Below the pieces are notes generated by a model. The model worked only from the letters and a program-made list of their open reading frames with translations, was not told the DNA's origin and searched no databases. A stretch of DNA of 26,102 nucleotides from positions 1 to 26,102 of the forward strand of contig JAEWFT010000001.1 in NCBI GenBank assembly GCA_023388715.1, read 5' to 3'. Source of the stretch: Pseudomonadota bacterium (GTDB lineage: Bacteria; Pseudomonadota; Gammaproteobacteria; Xanthomonadales; Xanthomonadaceae). The translations under genes were made by a program, and so were the position numbers. Shown here piece after piece: positions 15,171 through 23,196 of this stretch; the first letter of the stretch is position 1, and each line of letters begins with the position of its first letter.

Positions 15171-16468
15171 GCGATGGCGTGGCGGTGCGGGTCGCGGCGG
15201 CGCGCACGCTGGACGCGGTCCTGCATCGCGGACGCTCGCTTAAGGCGACCCTGTCGCAGGCGCAGGCCCAGCTTGCCGATCCGCGCGACCGCGGCTTGCT
15301 GGAGGCGATCGTGATGGCCGCATTGCGCCAGCGTCCGCGCTTCGACGCCGCGCTTGCGCAGTGGATGCAGAAACCGCCGGGCGCGCGCGATGGCGAGCTG
15401 CGTGCGCTGCTGCACGCCGGCTTCGCTCAGCTGGCGCTGGGGCTGCCGGCGCATGCGGCCCTGGCCGCCACGGTGGACGCCGCCCGCGCGATCGGCCGCG
15501 CCCACCAGGCCGCGATGGTGAACGCGCTGCTGCGCCGCGCCCAGCGCGAGGGCCTGCCGGTGGCGAACGCTGGCGATGCATGGCCCGGCTGGATGGCGGC
15601 ACGCGTGCGCGCCGACTGGCCCACCCAGGCCGAGGCGATCTTCGAGGCCAGCGCGCAGCCGCCGCCGATGTGGCTGCGGGTCAATCGTCGCCGTGGCAAC
15701 CGCGACACGTATGCACGGGCGCTGGCCGCCGCCGGGATCACTGCTGAGGAAAGCCCGGACCTCGCCGACGCCTTGCGGCTGGAGGTGCCGGTGCCGGTCC
15801 AGCAGCTGCCGGGGTTCGAGCAAGGCGCGGTCTCGGTGCAGGACGGCGCCGCCCAGCACGTCGCCGACGCGCTGGCGCCGCCGGCGGGCGGGCGCGTGCT
15901 GGATGCCTGCGCGGCGCCCGGCGGCAAGGCCGCGCACCTGGCCGAGCGCGATCCTGGCGCGCGCGTGCTCGCGCTCGATGTCGACCCGCGACGGGTGCGG
16001 CGGATGCAGGACGCGTTCGCGCGCCTGCAGCTCGACGTCGAGGCGCGCGCCGCGGACGCCACCGATCCCGGCGCATGGTGGGACGGCACGGCGTTCGACG
16101 CCATCCTGATCGACGCGCCTTGCAGCGCCACCGGGATCGTGCGGCGCCAACCCGACGTGCTGCTGCATCGCCGCGCCGCGGATGTGGAAGCGTCGGTGGC
16201 GTTGCAGGCGCGCCTGCTGGATGCGCTCTGGCCGCTGCTGCGGCCAGGCGGCGCGCTGGTGTATGCCACCTGCTCGATCCTGCATGCGGAAAACGCGGCG
16301 CAGGTCGAGGCCTTCCTCGCGCGCACCGCGGATGCCGCGCTGGAGCCGCTGGACGCGCGGTTCGGCCACGACACCGGGTTTGGTTGCCAGCGCCTTCCCG
16401 GCGCTGCCGGGATGGACGGCTTCTTCGTGGCCCGGCTGCGCAAGCAGGCTGCGGCGCTACCACCGTGA
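15167..16468 (+). CDS. rsmB: 16S rRNA (cytosine-967-C5)-methyltransferase RsmB
   Basis: RsmB (Fmu/Sun) methylates C967 of 16S rRNA with S-adenosylmethionine. This 433-residue protein has an N-terminal NusB-like RNA-binding domain (about residues 1-140, with 'QAAMVNALLRRAQREG') and a Rossmann methyltransferase domain. The SAM motif 'DACAAPGGKAAHL' is present. The two cysteines of the reaction are Cys319 in 'DAPCSATG' and Cys369 in 'YATCSI'; Cys369 is expected to attack the base, as Cys375 does in E. coli. Its ATG overlaps the fmt stop by 4 bases, and its own stop overlaps the GTG start of the next gene by 4 bases. Confidence 0.96.
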   Translation: MSDGVAVRVAAARTLDAVLHRGRSLKATLSQAQAQLADPRDRGLLEAIVMAALRQRPRFDAALAQWMQKPPGARDGELRALLHAGFAQLALGLPAHAALAATVDAARAIGRAHQAAMVNALLRRAQREGLPVANAGDAWPGWMAARVRADWPTQAEAIFEASAQPPPMWLRVNRRRGNRDTYARALAAAGITAEESPDLADALRLEVPVPVQQLPGFEQGAVSVQDGAAQHVADALAPPAGGRVLDACAAPGGKAAHLAERDPGARVLALDVDPRRVRRMQDAFARLQLDVEARAADATDPGAWWDGTAFDAILIDAPCSATGIVRRQPDVLLHRRAADVEASVALQARLLDALWPLLRPGGALVYATCSILHAENAAQVEAFLARTADAALEPLDARFGHDTGFGCQRLPGAAGMDGFFVARLRKQAAALPP

Positions 16469-18156
16469 CCCGCGCCCGCCGCGACGCCTGGCTGTTCTGG
16501 ACGTTCGCCCTGCTGATCCTGGGCGCGGGGCTGGGGCTGCGCGACCCGTGGCCCGCCGACGAGCCGCGGTTCGCGCTGGCCGCGCGGCAGATGGTCGAGT
16601 CGGGCAACTGGCTGTTCCCACATCGCGGCGGCGAGCTCTATTCGGACAAGCCGCCGTTGTTCATGTGGTTGCAGGCCAGCGTGCTGTGGCTCACCGGTCA
16701 CCTGCGCATCGCCTTCCTGCTGCCCTCGCTGCTGGCGGCGCTGGTCACGTTGTGGTGCGTGGTCGACCTTGGCAGCCGGCTGTGGACGCGGCGGATCGGG
16801 CTGTACGCCGGCTGGGCAGTGCTGCTCGCCCTGCAGTTCACCTGGCAGGCGAAGAAGGCGCAGATCGACCCGGTCGTGGTGTTCTTCATCACGCTGTCCT
16901 GCTACGGCCTGCTGCGGCATGCGCTGCGCGGCCCGGATTGGCGGATGTGGGCGCTGGGCTGGGCGGCCGCCGGCCTCGGCACGATCACCAAGGGCGTCGG
17001 CGTGATCGCGCTGCTGATGCTGCTGCCGGCGGCGTACGCATCGCTGCGGGGCTGGAACGGGGTGCGGTTGCATGCGCGCGACCGGCGCTTCTGGCTGGGG
17101 CCGCTGGCGTTCGTGGGGGCATGCGGGGTGTGGCTGCTGCCGATGCTGGTCGCGGCGCTGGGCCAGCGCTCGCCCGAGTACGCGGCCTATGTCGACGACC
17201 TGCTGTTCCGGCAGACGCTGACCCGCTATGCCGATTCCTGGCACCACGGCCAGCCGGCCTGGTACTTCCTCGAAGTCGCGCTGACCGCATGGCTGCCCAC
17301 CGTGCTCGCGCTGCCGTGGGCGCTGCCTGCATGGCGCCGGCGACTGCGGCGCGGCGATGCGCGCGTGCTGCTGCCGCTCGGCTGGGTGCTGCTGGTGTTC
17401 GTGTTCTTCTCGATCCCCTCCGGCAAGCGCGACATGTACATCCTGCCGGCGCTGCCGATGCTGGCGCTGGCGCTGGCGCCACTGTTGCCCGGCCTGCTGC
17501 GCAAGCCCGCCGCGCAACGCTTGTTGCTCGGCTTCGTGGGCGTGCTGTCGGCCGCGCTACTGCTGGCGGGGCTGGCCATGCTGCTGGGCGAGCCGGGCTT
17601 TGAGCGCAGGGTGATGGAGGGCCGTGCGGCGCACGTTGCGCAGGGCCTGGGCGCGATGCTGGCGGCGGTGGGCGCGACCGGCCTCGGCGCCGCCCTGTGG
17701 TTCGGCCGCAGGCGCGCGCACCACGCGCTGGTGGCGCTGCTGGCGACGCTGTGGGTCCTGTATGGCCTGGTGGGTGCGCCGCTGCTCAACGATGGCTCGT
17801 CGTCGCGCGGCTTGATGCGCGCGGTGGGCGCCGCGATCGGGCCGGATGCCGAACTCGGCCTGGTGGGCTGGCGCGAGCAGCAACTCCTGATGGCGGACCG
17901 CCCGGCACGCGACTTCGGTTTCAAGCGCGATGCCGGACTCCAGTTCACCGATGCGCGGGCGTGGCAGCGACAGGCACCGACACGGTGGTTGCTGGTGGAG
18001 GGCGAAGCGCTTGCGCGCTGCGCGCATGCGTCGCGCGCGATCGCGATGGGCGTGGCCAACCGGCGATCCTGGTACCTGCTCAGCCCCGATGCGGTCCTGG
18101 AAGAGCGCCCCTGCAAACCCGCGCCGCAGGCGCCGTCCGCGCCATTGGCCGACTGA
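16465..18156 (+). CDS. ArnT/PMT-type membrane glycosyltransferase (GT39/GT83 fold)
   Basis: This 563-residue integral membrane protein has about 11-12 hydrophobic segments and a C-terminal soluble tail. The first periplasmic loop contains 'DPWPADEPRFA' (Asp32, Glu33), the position of the catalytic acidic residue in ArnT and protein-mannosyltransferase families, and then 'SDKPPLFMWLQ' with the conserved Lys-Pro-Pro. Such enzymes use an undecaprenyl- or dolichyl-phosphate sugar and glycosylate lipid A or proteins on the periplasmic side. No arn genes for L-Ara4N are nearby, so donor and acceptor are unknown. The GTG start at 16465 overlaps the rsmB stop as GTGA, the only start that avoids coding inside rsmB. 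It converges on the GT2 gene with a 3-base gap. Confidence 0.85.
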   Translation: MTRARRDAWLFWTFALLILGAGLGLRDPWPADEPRFALAARQMVESGNWLFPHRGGELYSDKPPLFMWLQASVLWLTGHLRIAFLLPSLLAALVTLWCVVDLGSRLWTRRIGLYAGWAVLLALQFTWQAKKAQIDPVVVFFITLSCYGLLRHALRGPDWRMWALGWAAAGLGTITKGVGVIALLMLLPAAYASLRGWNGVRLHARDRRFWLGPLAFVGACGVWLLPMLVAALGQRSPEYAAYVDDLLFRQTLTRYADSWHHGQPAWYFLEVALTAWLPTVLALPWALPAWRRRLRRGDARVLLPLGWVLLVFVFFSIPSGKRDMYILPALPMLALALAPLLPGLLRKPAAQRLLLGFVGVLSAALLLAGLAMLLGEPGFERRVMEGRAAHVAQGLGAMLAAVGATGLGAALWFGRRRAHHALVALLATLWVLYGLVGAPLLNDGSSSRGLMRAVGAAIGPDAELGLVGWREQQLLMADRPARDFGFKRDAGLQFTDARAWQRQAPTRWLLVEGEALARCAHASRAIAMGVANRRSWYLLSPDAVLEERPCKPAPQAPSAPLAD

Positions 18157-18159
18157 CCG

Positions 18160-18948
18160 TCAGGGCGCGCCGGAGCCGGACCCCCGCGCCGCCAGCAGCC
18201 GATACTTCAGCAGTGCATAGCGCGCGTGCGCCAGGTGGAAGCGCCAGCCCGGGCGACCGTCGCGCAGGCCGCCGCGCAGCAGCAGGTTCTTGGCCAGGTA
18301 GGCCGCCGCGGCTAACCAGCCGCGCCCGGCCAACGCGCGCTTGCCGCGCGCGTGCGCCTCGCCCGCCCACAGCGCCGCGTAGCGCGCGAGCTTGGCGGTG
18401 TACTCGGCCTCGCTGCGCGCGGTGTCGTGCTCCAGCACCACCCGCGACGGGCGCACGCGCTGGCCGGTGACGTCCAGGTATTCATGCACCGCGCGCAGCC
18501 CGTGCCGCAGGTGGGCACGGAACAGCCGATGCACCGGCTCGCGCGCGAAGCTGCCGCCCTGCATCGCATGGCCGAGGAAATGCGTGCGCCGCTGCAGCAG
18601 CCACACGTCCGCCTGCTCGACCGGCGCGGCCCCGTCGCCCGCGGCGAACAGCGCGCGCAATGCCTCCTGCGCCGGCGCTTCCAGCCATTCGTCGGCATCC
18701 AGCAGCAGCACCCAGGGCTGCGTGGCCATCGCGATCACCGCGTTCTTCTGCTCGGCGAACCCGCTCCACGCGCGATGCTCCACCCGCGCGCCAAGCGCGC
18801 GCGCCATCGCCACCGTGTCGTCGTGCGAGCCCGAATCGAGCACGATCACCTCGCGGCAGACGGGCAGCAGCGAGCCCACGCAGTGCGCGATGCGGTCGGC
18901 TTCGTCGCGGGTGATGACGACGCCTGACAGGGGAAGGGTGGATGCCAT
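18160..18948 (-). CDS. Glycosyltransferase family 2, WaaE/KdtX-like
   Basis: The protein has about 262 residues and the GT-A fold of family 2: 'SGVVITRDEADRIAHCVGS' at the start, 'DSGSHDDTV' (38-46) and the metal-binding 'DADEW' (84-88). The pattern 'WSGFAEQKNAVIAMA' followed by 'LLLDADEWLE' is typical of WaaE/KdtX, the beta-1,4-glucosyltransferases of lipopolysaccharide core, and 'HEYLDVTG' and 'HDTARSEAEYTAKLARYA' also fit that subgroup. It is cytoplasmic and membrane-associated, with a nucleotide-sugar donor. An ATG at 18957 is in frame but lies in a TAGAAT -10-like element; the ATG at 18948 is 7 bases after it and is preferred. It is divergent from the GT4 gene. Confidence 0.9.
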   Translation of the reverse strand: MASTLPLSGVVITRDEADRIAHCVGSLLPVCREVIVLDSGSHDDTVAMARALGARVEHRAWSGFAEQKNAVIAMATQPWVLLLDADEWLEAPAQEALRALFAAGDGAAPVEQADVWLLQRRTHFLGHAMQGGSFAREPVHRLFRAHLRHGLRAVHEYLDVTGQRVRPSRVVLEHDTARSEAEYTAKLARYAALWAGEAHARGKRALAGRGWLAAAAYLAKNLLLRGGLRDGRPGWRFHLAHARYALLKYRLLAARGSGSGAP

Positions 18949-18955
18949 GCGCGGC

Positions 18956-18961
18956 ATTCTA
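18956..18961 (-). promoter_or_regulatory. -10-like element of the GT2 gene, leaderless arrangement
   Basis: On the minus strand TAGAAT is followed by 7 bases and ATG (18948). No Shine-Dalgarno fits either possible ATG. Confidence 0.5.
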
Positions 18962-18985
18962 GGCAGCGCCGGCGCCGCGCGCCGC

Positions 18986-18991
18986 TAGACT
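18986..18991 (+). promoter_or_regulatory. -10-like element of the GT4 gene, leaderless arrangement
   Basis: TAGACT, then GCGCGGC, then ATG at 18999. The transcript is expected to begin at or beside the start codon. No clear -35. Confidence 0.5.
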
Positions 18992-18998
18992 GCGCGGC

Positions 18999-20141
18999 AT
19001 GCCCCCGCCCGCTGCCCCGCCATCCGACGACACGCGCGTGCGCGTGCTGCATTTCGTGACCGGCGGCTTCTCCGGCGGCGCGACCCAGGTGGCGCTGCAA
19101 CTGGTCAATGCCGCCCGCGCCGGCGACGCCATCGCGCCCCTGCTGGTGCTGCGGCGCAAGCGGCGTACGCCGCCATCGCGGATCGCCGAACTGCGCGCGC
19201 AGGGCGTGCCACTGGCGCTGGTGCCCGGTTGGTCGCACCTGGCGACGGTGGCGGCGCTGGTGCGCGTCTGCCGCGCGTTCAAGCCGGACGTGCTGGTGGC
19301 CCACGGCTTCTCCGAACACCTGTGGGGCCGTTACGCCGGCCTCATCGCGAAGGTGCCGCACCTGGTCCACGTCGAGCACAACACGCGCGAGCGCTACACC
19401 GCCTGGCGGCTGGCGCAGACGCGCTGGCTGGCGCGCCGCAGCGACCGCATCGTCGGCTGCTCGGAAGGCGTGCGGCAGGTGTTGCTGGCGATGGGAATGC
19501 CCGCCGATCGCACCATCGCGATTCCCAACGGCATCGACCTGGCGCCCTTCGCGATGGCGGATGCACAGCCATTCGAGGCGCGCGCCCCGCGGATCGTGAT
19601 GGTCGCGCGCTTCTCCCGGCAAAAGGACCACGCCACCCTGCTGCGGGCGGTGGCGCTGCTGCGCCAGCGCGGGTTGCAGCCGCAGGTCGAGCTGCCGGGC
19701 GGCGGCAAGGAGCTCCACCGCCGGCCGCTGGAACAGCTGGCGCAGCAGCTGGGCATCGCTGGCCAGGTCGTGTTCCCGGGGGTGGTGCGCGACGTACCGC
19801 AGCGCCTGGTCGGCAGCCGCATCTGCGTGCTCAGCACGCATTACGAGGGAATGCCGCTGGCCCTGCTGGAAGGGATGGCGGCCGGTTGCGCGGTGGTCGG
19901 CAGCGACGTGCCCGGCGTGCGCGAGGTGCTGCACGACGGCCATGACGGCCTGCTGGTGCCCGAGGCGGATCCGGTGGCGCTGGCCGACGCACTTGAGCGC
20001 CTGCTTCGCAACGACGTCGATGCGGCGCGGATGGCCGCCAACGCGCGCGCCGCGGCGCTGGCACGCCACGGTCGCAGCCTGATGCACCAGCGCTACGAGG
20101 CGCTGTTCCGGGAACTGGCGGCGGGGCCGTCCGCGCGCTAG
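18999..20141 (+). CDS. Glycosyltransferase family 4 (GT-B)
   Basis: The protein has 380 residues and a two-domain GT-B enzyme pattern. The N-terminal domain begins 'VLHFVTGGFSGGATQVALQLV' (read in parts), a Gly-rich acceptor-side loop, and carries 'VHVEHNTRERY'. The C-terminal donor domain starts after 'IPNGIDLAPF' and has 'VARFSRQKDHATLLRAVALL', 'GGGKE' as phosphate-binding loop, and the retaining-enzyme Glu-x7-Glu motif in 'YEGMPLALLEGMAAG' (Glu283, Glu291). Such enzymes add a sugar from a nucleotide donor to lipopolysaccharide, O-antigen or exopolysaccharide acceptors; the sugar is not readable here. The neighbouring galE suggests UDP-galactose or UDP-glucose. Its TAG stop shares the palindrome CTAG with the convergent galE stop. 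Confidence 0.9.
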   Translation: MPPPAAPPSDDTRVRVLHFVTGGFSGGATQVALQLVNAARAGDAIAPLLVLRRKRRTPPSRIAELRAQGVPLALVPGWSHLATVAALVRVCRAFKPDVLVAHGFSEHLWGRYAGLIAKVPHLVHVEHNTRERYTAWRLAQTRWLARRSDRIVGCSEGVRQVLLAMGMPADRTIAIPNGIDLAPFAMADAQPFEARAPRIVMVARFSRQKDHATLLRAVALLRQRGLQPQVELPGGGKELHRRPLEQLAQQLGIAGQVVFPGVVRDVPQRLVGSRICVLSTHYEGMPLALLEGMAAGCAVVGSDVPGVREVLHDGHDGLLVPEADPVALADALERLLRNDVDAARMAANARAAALARHGRSLMHQRYEALFRELAAGPSAR

Positions 20142-20145
20142 CGCG
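20134..20145. repeat. 12-bp palindrome holding two convergent stop codons
   Basis: CGCGCTAGCGCG is a perfect palindrome. Its central CTAG supplies the TAG stop of the GT4 gene on the plus strand and the TAG stop of galE on the minus strand. Confidence 0.8.
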
Positions 20146-21145
20146 AGGCCCACTCGGCGTGCCGCCGCTCCCACGCCCAGGCATGCGCGAGGATCTCCTC
20201 CAGCGCCGCGTGGCGCGGTGACCAGCCGAGCTCCCGCCGTGCGGCCCCTGCATCTGCGACCAGCACGGGTGGATCGCCTGCCCGGCGTGGCTGCAGCTGC
20301 ACCGGGATCGGATGGCCGGTCACCCGACGCGCCGCTTCGATCACGTCGCGCACCGAGAATCCGTTGCCATTGCCGAGGTTGTAGCGCGCACTGGCGCCGC
20401 CATCCAGCAGGCGCTGCAACGCCAGCAGGTGCGCCTGGCAAAGGTCGGCCACGTGGATGTAGTCGCGGATGCAGGTGCCATCGGGCGTGGGGTAATCGTC
20501 GCCATACACGCCGATGTGCGCGCGGCGTCCGGAGGCCACCTGCAGGATCAGCGGAATCAGGTGGGTCTCGGGTTCGTGGCATTCGCCCAAGGCGCCGTCG
20601 GGATCGGCGCCGGCGGCGTTGAAGTAGCGCAGGCAGGTCGACTTCAGGCCATACGCATGGTCGTAGTCCTCCAGCATCTGCTCGACGAACCACTTGCTGC
20701 GACCGTAGGGATTGATCGGCGCCTTCGGGTGCGCCTCGTCGATCGGCGTGTAGCGCGGGTTGCCGAAGATCGCCGCGGTGGAGGAGAAGATGAAGCGCGT
20801 GATCGCCTGCGCACGCATGGCGTCCAGCAACACCGCGGTGGCAGCCACGTTGTTGCGGTAGTAACGCGCTGGCGCGACCACCGATTCGCCGACCTGGATC
20901 GATCCGGCGAAATGCATCACCGCCGCGGGCTGGACGTGCGCGAGGACCCCATCGATGAAGGCGGCATCACCGAGGTCGCCGACGTGAAGCGCGGCGTTGC
21001 CGACCGCATCGCGGCGCCCGCTGGACAGGTCATCGACTACCGCGACGCGGTAACCCGCCGCCTGCAGTGCCTTGGCCATGTGCGCGCCGATGTAGCCGGC
21101 ACCGCCGGTGACGAGGATGCAGGGTGTGTCGGGGCTGGGGTTCAT
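20138..21145 (-). CDS. galE: UDP-glucose 4-epimerase
   Basis: GalE interconverts UDP-glucose and UDP-galactose (or the N-acetyl forms) with tightly bound NAD+. The 335-residue protein has 'VTGGAGYIGAHMA' near the N-terminus, the 'SST' triad position (Thr123, where E. coli has Ser124), and Tyr147/Lys151 in 'NPYGRSK'. 'LRYFNAAGADPDGALGE', 'GTCIRDYIHVADL' and 'YNLGNGNGFSVRDVI' are all strongly conserved, so family identity is clear. The C-terminal end is short and Arg/Trp-rich. It begins 12 bases after the PH-domain gene, so it is the last gene of the lpxL operon. It likely feeds the adjacent glycosyltransferases. Confidence 0.96.
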   Translation of the reverse strand: MNPSPDTPCILVTGGAGYIGAHMAKALQAAGYRVAVVDDLSSGRRDAVGNAALHVGDLGDAAFIDGVLAHVQPAAVMHFAGSIQVGESVVAPARYYRNNVAATAVLLDAMRAQAITRFIFSSTAAIFGNPRYTPIDEAHPKAPINPYGRSKWFVEQMLEDYDHAYGLKSTCLRYFNAAGADPDGALGECHEPETHLIPLILQVASGRRAHIGVYGDDYPTPDGTCIRDYIHVADLCQAHLLALQRLLDGGASARYNLGNGNGFSVRDVIEAARRVTGHPIPVQLQPRRAGDPPVLVADAGAARRELGWSPRHAALEEILAHAWAWERRHAEWASR

Positions 21146-21157
21146 GGGGGTCCGTGG

Positions 21158-22684
21158 TTACCAGCGCAGGCGGCTGCGCGCGACCTGCGCGCCGAGCCGT
21201 GCGCTGAGCGCCTCCGCCGCGGCGACCGGCAGGTGGCGCAGGTGCAGCGGCGCGGTGAAAGGCGAGGCGCCGGCGGTGTCCAGCAGCAGGCTGGCCATCC
21301 CGGTGCGGCGATCGAGCGGGGAGCGTGCCAGCCGCAGTGCCTGGATCTTGCCGATCTCGGCGAAGTTCCAGCGCTTGGCCCACCAGCCGGTGCGCCACGC
21401 CAGCAGGCGCTCGTTGCAGGCCCAGCCGCAGGCCCGCGCGAGCCTGCGGGCGCGCCACAGCTGCAGCGGCAACAGCGCCAGCAGCCCCAGGCCCCACGGC
21501 CCGACGCGCTGCGCCAGCACGAGGGCGGCAAGCACCAGCAGCACCACGCCAGGCACCGCCATCCGCCACCACGCGCGCGGGTGCAGCGGCTGCCATTCGA
21601 GGTTGCCCCAGCCATGGCCGGGCAGGAAGTGCGCGATGAGGGCATCGCAGGCGGCCGGGGGCGCCACCGGCGCCAGCTCCTTGAGCGCGTGCTGCTGCTG
21701 GCCCTCGGCATTGCGATGCCCGCTGGCGGTCTGCACGTACAGGCTGCGGCGATCGAACAGCCGGTGCAGCACGCCTTCGTGCAGCGACCAAGCCTGAATC
21801 CGGCGCGGCTTCGCGCTGGAGCGGTAGCGCGCCAGCAGCCCGCGCTCCACGCTGATCCGGCCCTCGCCTTCGCGCAGGGTGAAGCCGTGGTACTGCAGGA
21901 AGGCCAGCACCACCGACAGCAGCCGCAGCGCCAGCAGCGCGACCAGCACCAGGCTGGTAACCGCCAGCGCGATGAGCAGCGGGCTGTCATCGGCATGCGC
22001 GCCGGCGAACGAGCGCACGCCGCCGAATGCGAGCCGGACCCAGCGCTCGATGAGCGCACCGAACACGTTTTCCCCGGTCTGCGCCAGCGCGCCGAAGGCG
22101 GCGGCGACCAGCAGCAGGCCGCGGTTGGAAATCAGCCCCAGCCGGAACACGTCGCCGTTGGACAGCGCCAGCAAGGGTGCGGCCGTTTCCACGGCCTCGA
22201 CGGCGGAAGCGTCGACCGAAGCGTGGCCGCGCCGCCGTACCAGTGCCTCCAGCGCCTCGGCCTGGGCCAACGTCAGCACCCGCATCTGCGCCTCCGGCTT
22301 GGTGCCGCCGGCCGATTCCAGCCGCACCTCGGCCACCCCGACCAGCCGGTGCAGCAGCGACTGGTGCAGGTTGACGTTGTGGATGCGGGCGTAGGGAATC
22401 TCGCGGCGACTGCGGTGCAGCCAGCCGCTGCGGATCACGATGGCATCGTCCAGCAGGCGGTAGCGGTAGGTGAAGTATTCGGCCAGCGCCGCGGCCACCA
22501 GCACCCCCACCGCGATCAGCCCCCACAGGTCGTTGCGGTCGCCGCGGCCCAGGAACAGCAGCACCAGCAGCGGCACGATGAACTGCCGCAGCTGCGCCAG
22601 CAGCACAAACAGCCAGGACAGCGCGTGCAGGCGGTGTTCCTGGCCATCGCGCGGGAGCACGGCGGCGTCCGAGTGCGGGGGCAT
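21158..22684 (-). CDS. Membrane protein with three bacterial PH-like domains (YdbT type)
   Basis: This 508-residue protein has paired membrane segments near residues 23-46, 54-70, 186-200, 236-263 and 375-410. Each hydrophobic block is followed by a bPH_2 (PF03703-type) unit with the same pattern: about 74-125 ('IPYARIHNVNLHQSLLHRLVG'), 268-320 ('PRRIQAWSLHEGVLHRL') and 424-470 ('AEIGKIQALRLARSPLDRR'). This is the architecture of B. subtilis YdbT, which acts with YdbS and has been linked to resistance against an antimicrobial peptide. Whether the role is shared here is unknown. The ATG at 22684 lies 2 bases after the preceding PH gene stop, so the pair is co-translated. galE follows 12 bases later. 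Confidence 0.88.
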   Translation of the reverse strand: MPPHSDAAVLPRDGQEHRLHALSWLFVLLAQLRQFIVPLLVLLFLGRGDRNDLWGLIAVGVLVAAALAEYFTYRYRLLDDAIVIRSGWLHRSRREIPYARIHNVNLHQSLLHRLVGVAEVRLESAGGTKPEAQMRVLTLAQAEALEALVRRRGHASVDASAVEAVETAAPLLALSNGDVFRLGLISNRGLLLVAAAFGALAQTGENVFGALIERWVRLAFGGVRSFAGAHADDSPLLIALAVTSLVLVALLALRLLSVVLAFLQYHGFTLREGEGRISVERGLLARYRSSAKPRRIQAWSLHEGVLHRLFDRRSLYVQTASGHRNAEGQQQHALKELAPVAPPAACDALIAHFLPGHGWGNLEWQPLHPRAWWRMAVPGVVLLVLAALVLAQRVGPWGLGLLALLPLQLWRARRLARACGWACNERLLAWRTGWWAKRWNFAEIGKIQALRLARSPLDRRTGMASLLLDTAGASPFTAPLHLRHLPVAAAEALSARLGAQVARSRLRW

Positions 22685-22686
22685 CG

Positions 22687-23196
22687 TCAGAGCGCGTCCG
22701 CGGCGTCGTCGAGCTGGCGCGCCAGGGTGTCGCGCAGCACCTCGGCATCGGCCTCCGGGATGCCGCGCACGGTGATCCCGCTGAGGTGGACCGCGGCGGT
22801 GTGCACCACCAGGGTCGCCAGCGCCAGCCGGCGCTCCAGCGGCCCGTGCTTGAGGTCCACGTGCTGCACGCGGTTGAGCGGCACCCGCGTCTCCTTCCAC
22901 CACATCCGGCCCTGCCGCAGCCACAGACCTTCCGCATCCAGCTTCCAGCGCTGGTGGCGCAGGCGCGCGCCGACCAGCGCGCCCAGCAGCGCCAGCAGCA
23001 GGAACAGGCCGGCGCCCGCACCCAGCCTCGCCGGTAGCTGCAGGCTGTCGGCGACATACATCGGGAGGCCCGAGACGAGCAGCGCCGGCAGCGCCCAGCC
23101 CAGGGCCACCGCGAAGGCGTGCAGGCGCACGGCGCGCGGGGGCGGCGCGTGCCAGGTGGCGTCGGCAGGCGCGATCAGTGGCGGGGCGTCGGTCAT
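22687..23196 (-). CDS. Small membrane protein with one bacterial PH-like domain (YdbS type)
   Basis: The 169-residue protein has a proline-rich N-terminus, two membrane segments (about 28-50 and 60-77) and one bPH_2 unit at about 84-138. That unit includes 'WKLDAEGLWLRQGRMWWKET', 'VPLNRVQHVDLKHGPLERR' and a 'LVVHTAAVHLSG' strand. The same Leu-x-x-Gly / Arg-Ile-Gln / Leu-x-Arg-Arg pattern recurs three times in the following gene. Such proteins are inner-membrane and of unknown function. The ATG at 23196 overlaps the lpxL stop as ATGA, so translation is coupled to the acyltransferase; an in-frame upstream extension lies inside lpxL and has no resemblance to the family. Confidence 0.87.
   Translation of the reverse strand: MTDAPPLIAPADATWHAPPPRAVRLHAFAVALGWALPALLVSGLPMYVADSLQLPARLGAGAGLFLLLALLGALVGARLRHQRWKLDAEGLWLRQGRMWWKETRVPLNRVQHVDLKHGPLERRLALATLVVHTAAVHLSGITVRGIPEADAEVLRDTLARQLDDAADAL

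Noticed and set aside
18949..18957. ATG at 18957 as start of the GT2 gene
   Set aside because: It overlaps the TAGAAT element and has no Shine-Dalgarno. The ATG at 18948 fits the leaderless spacing seen at other genes.
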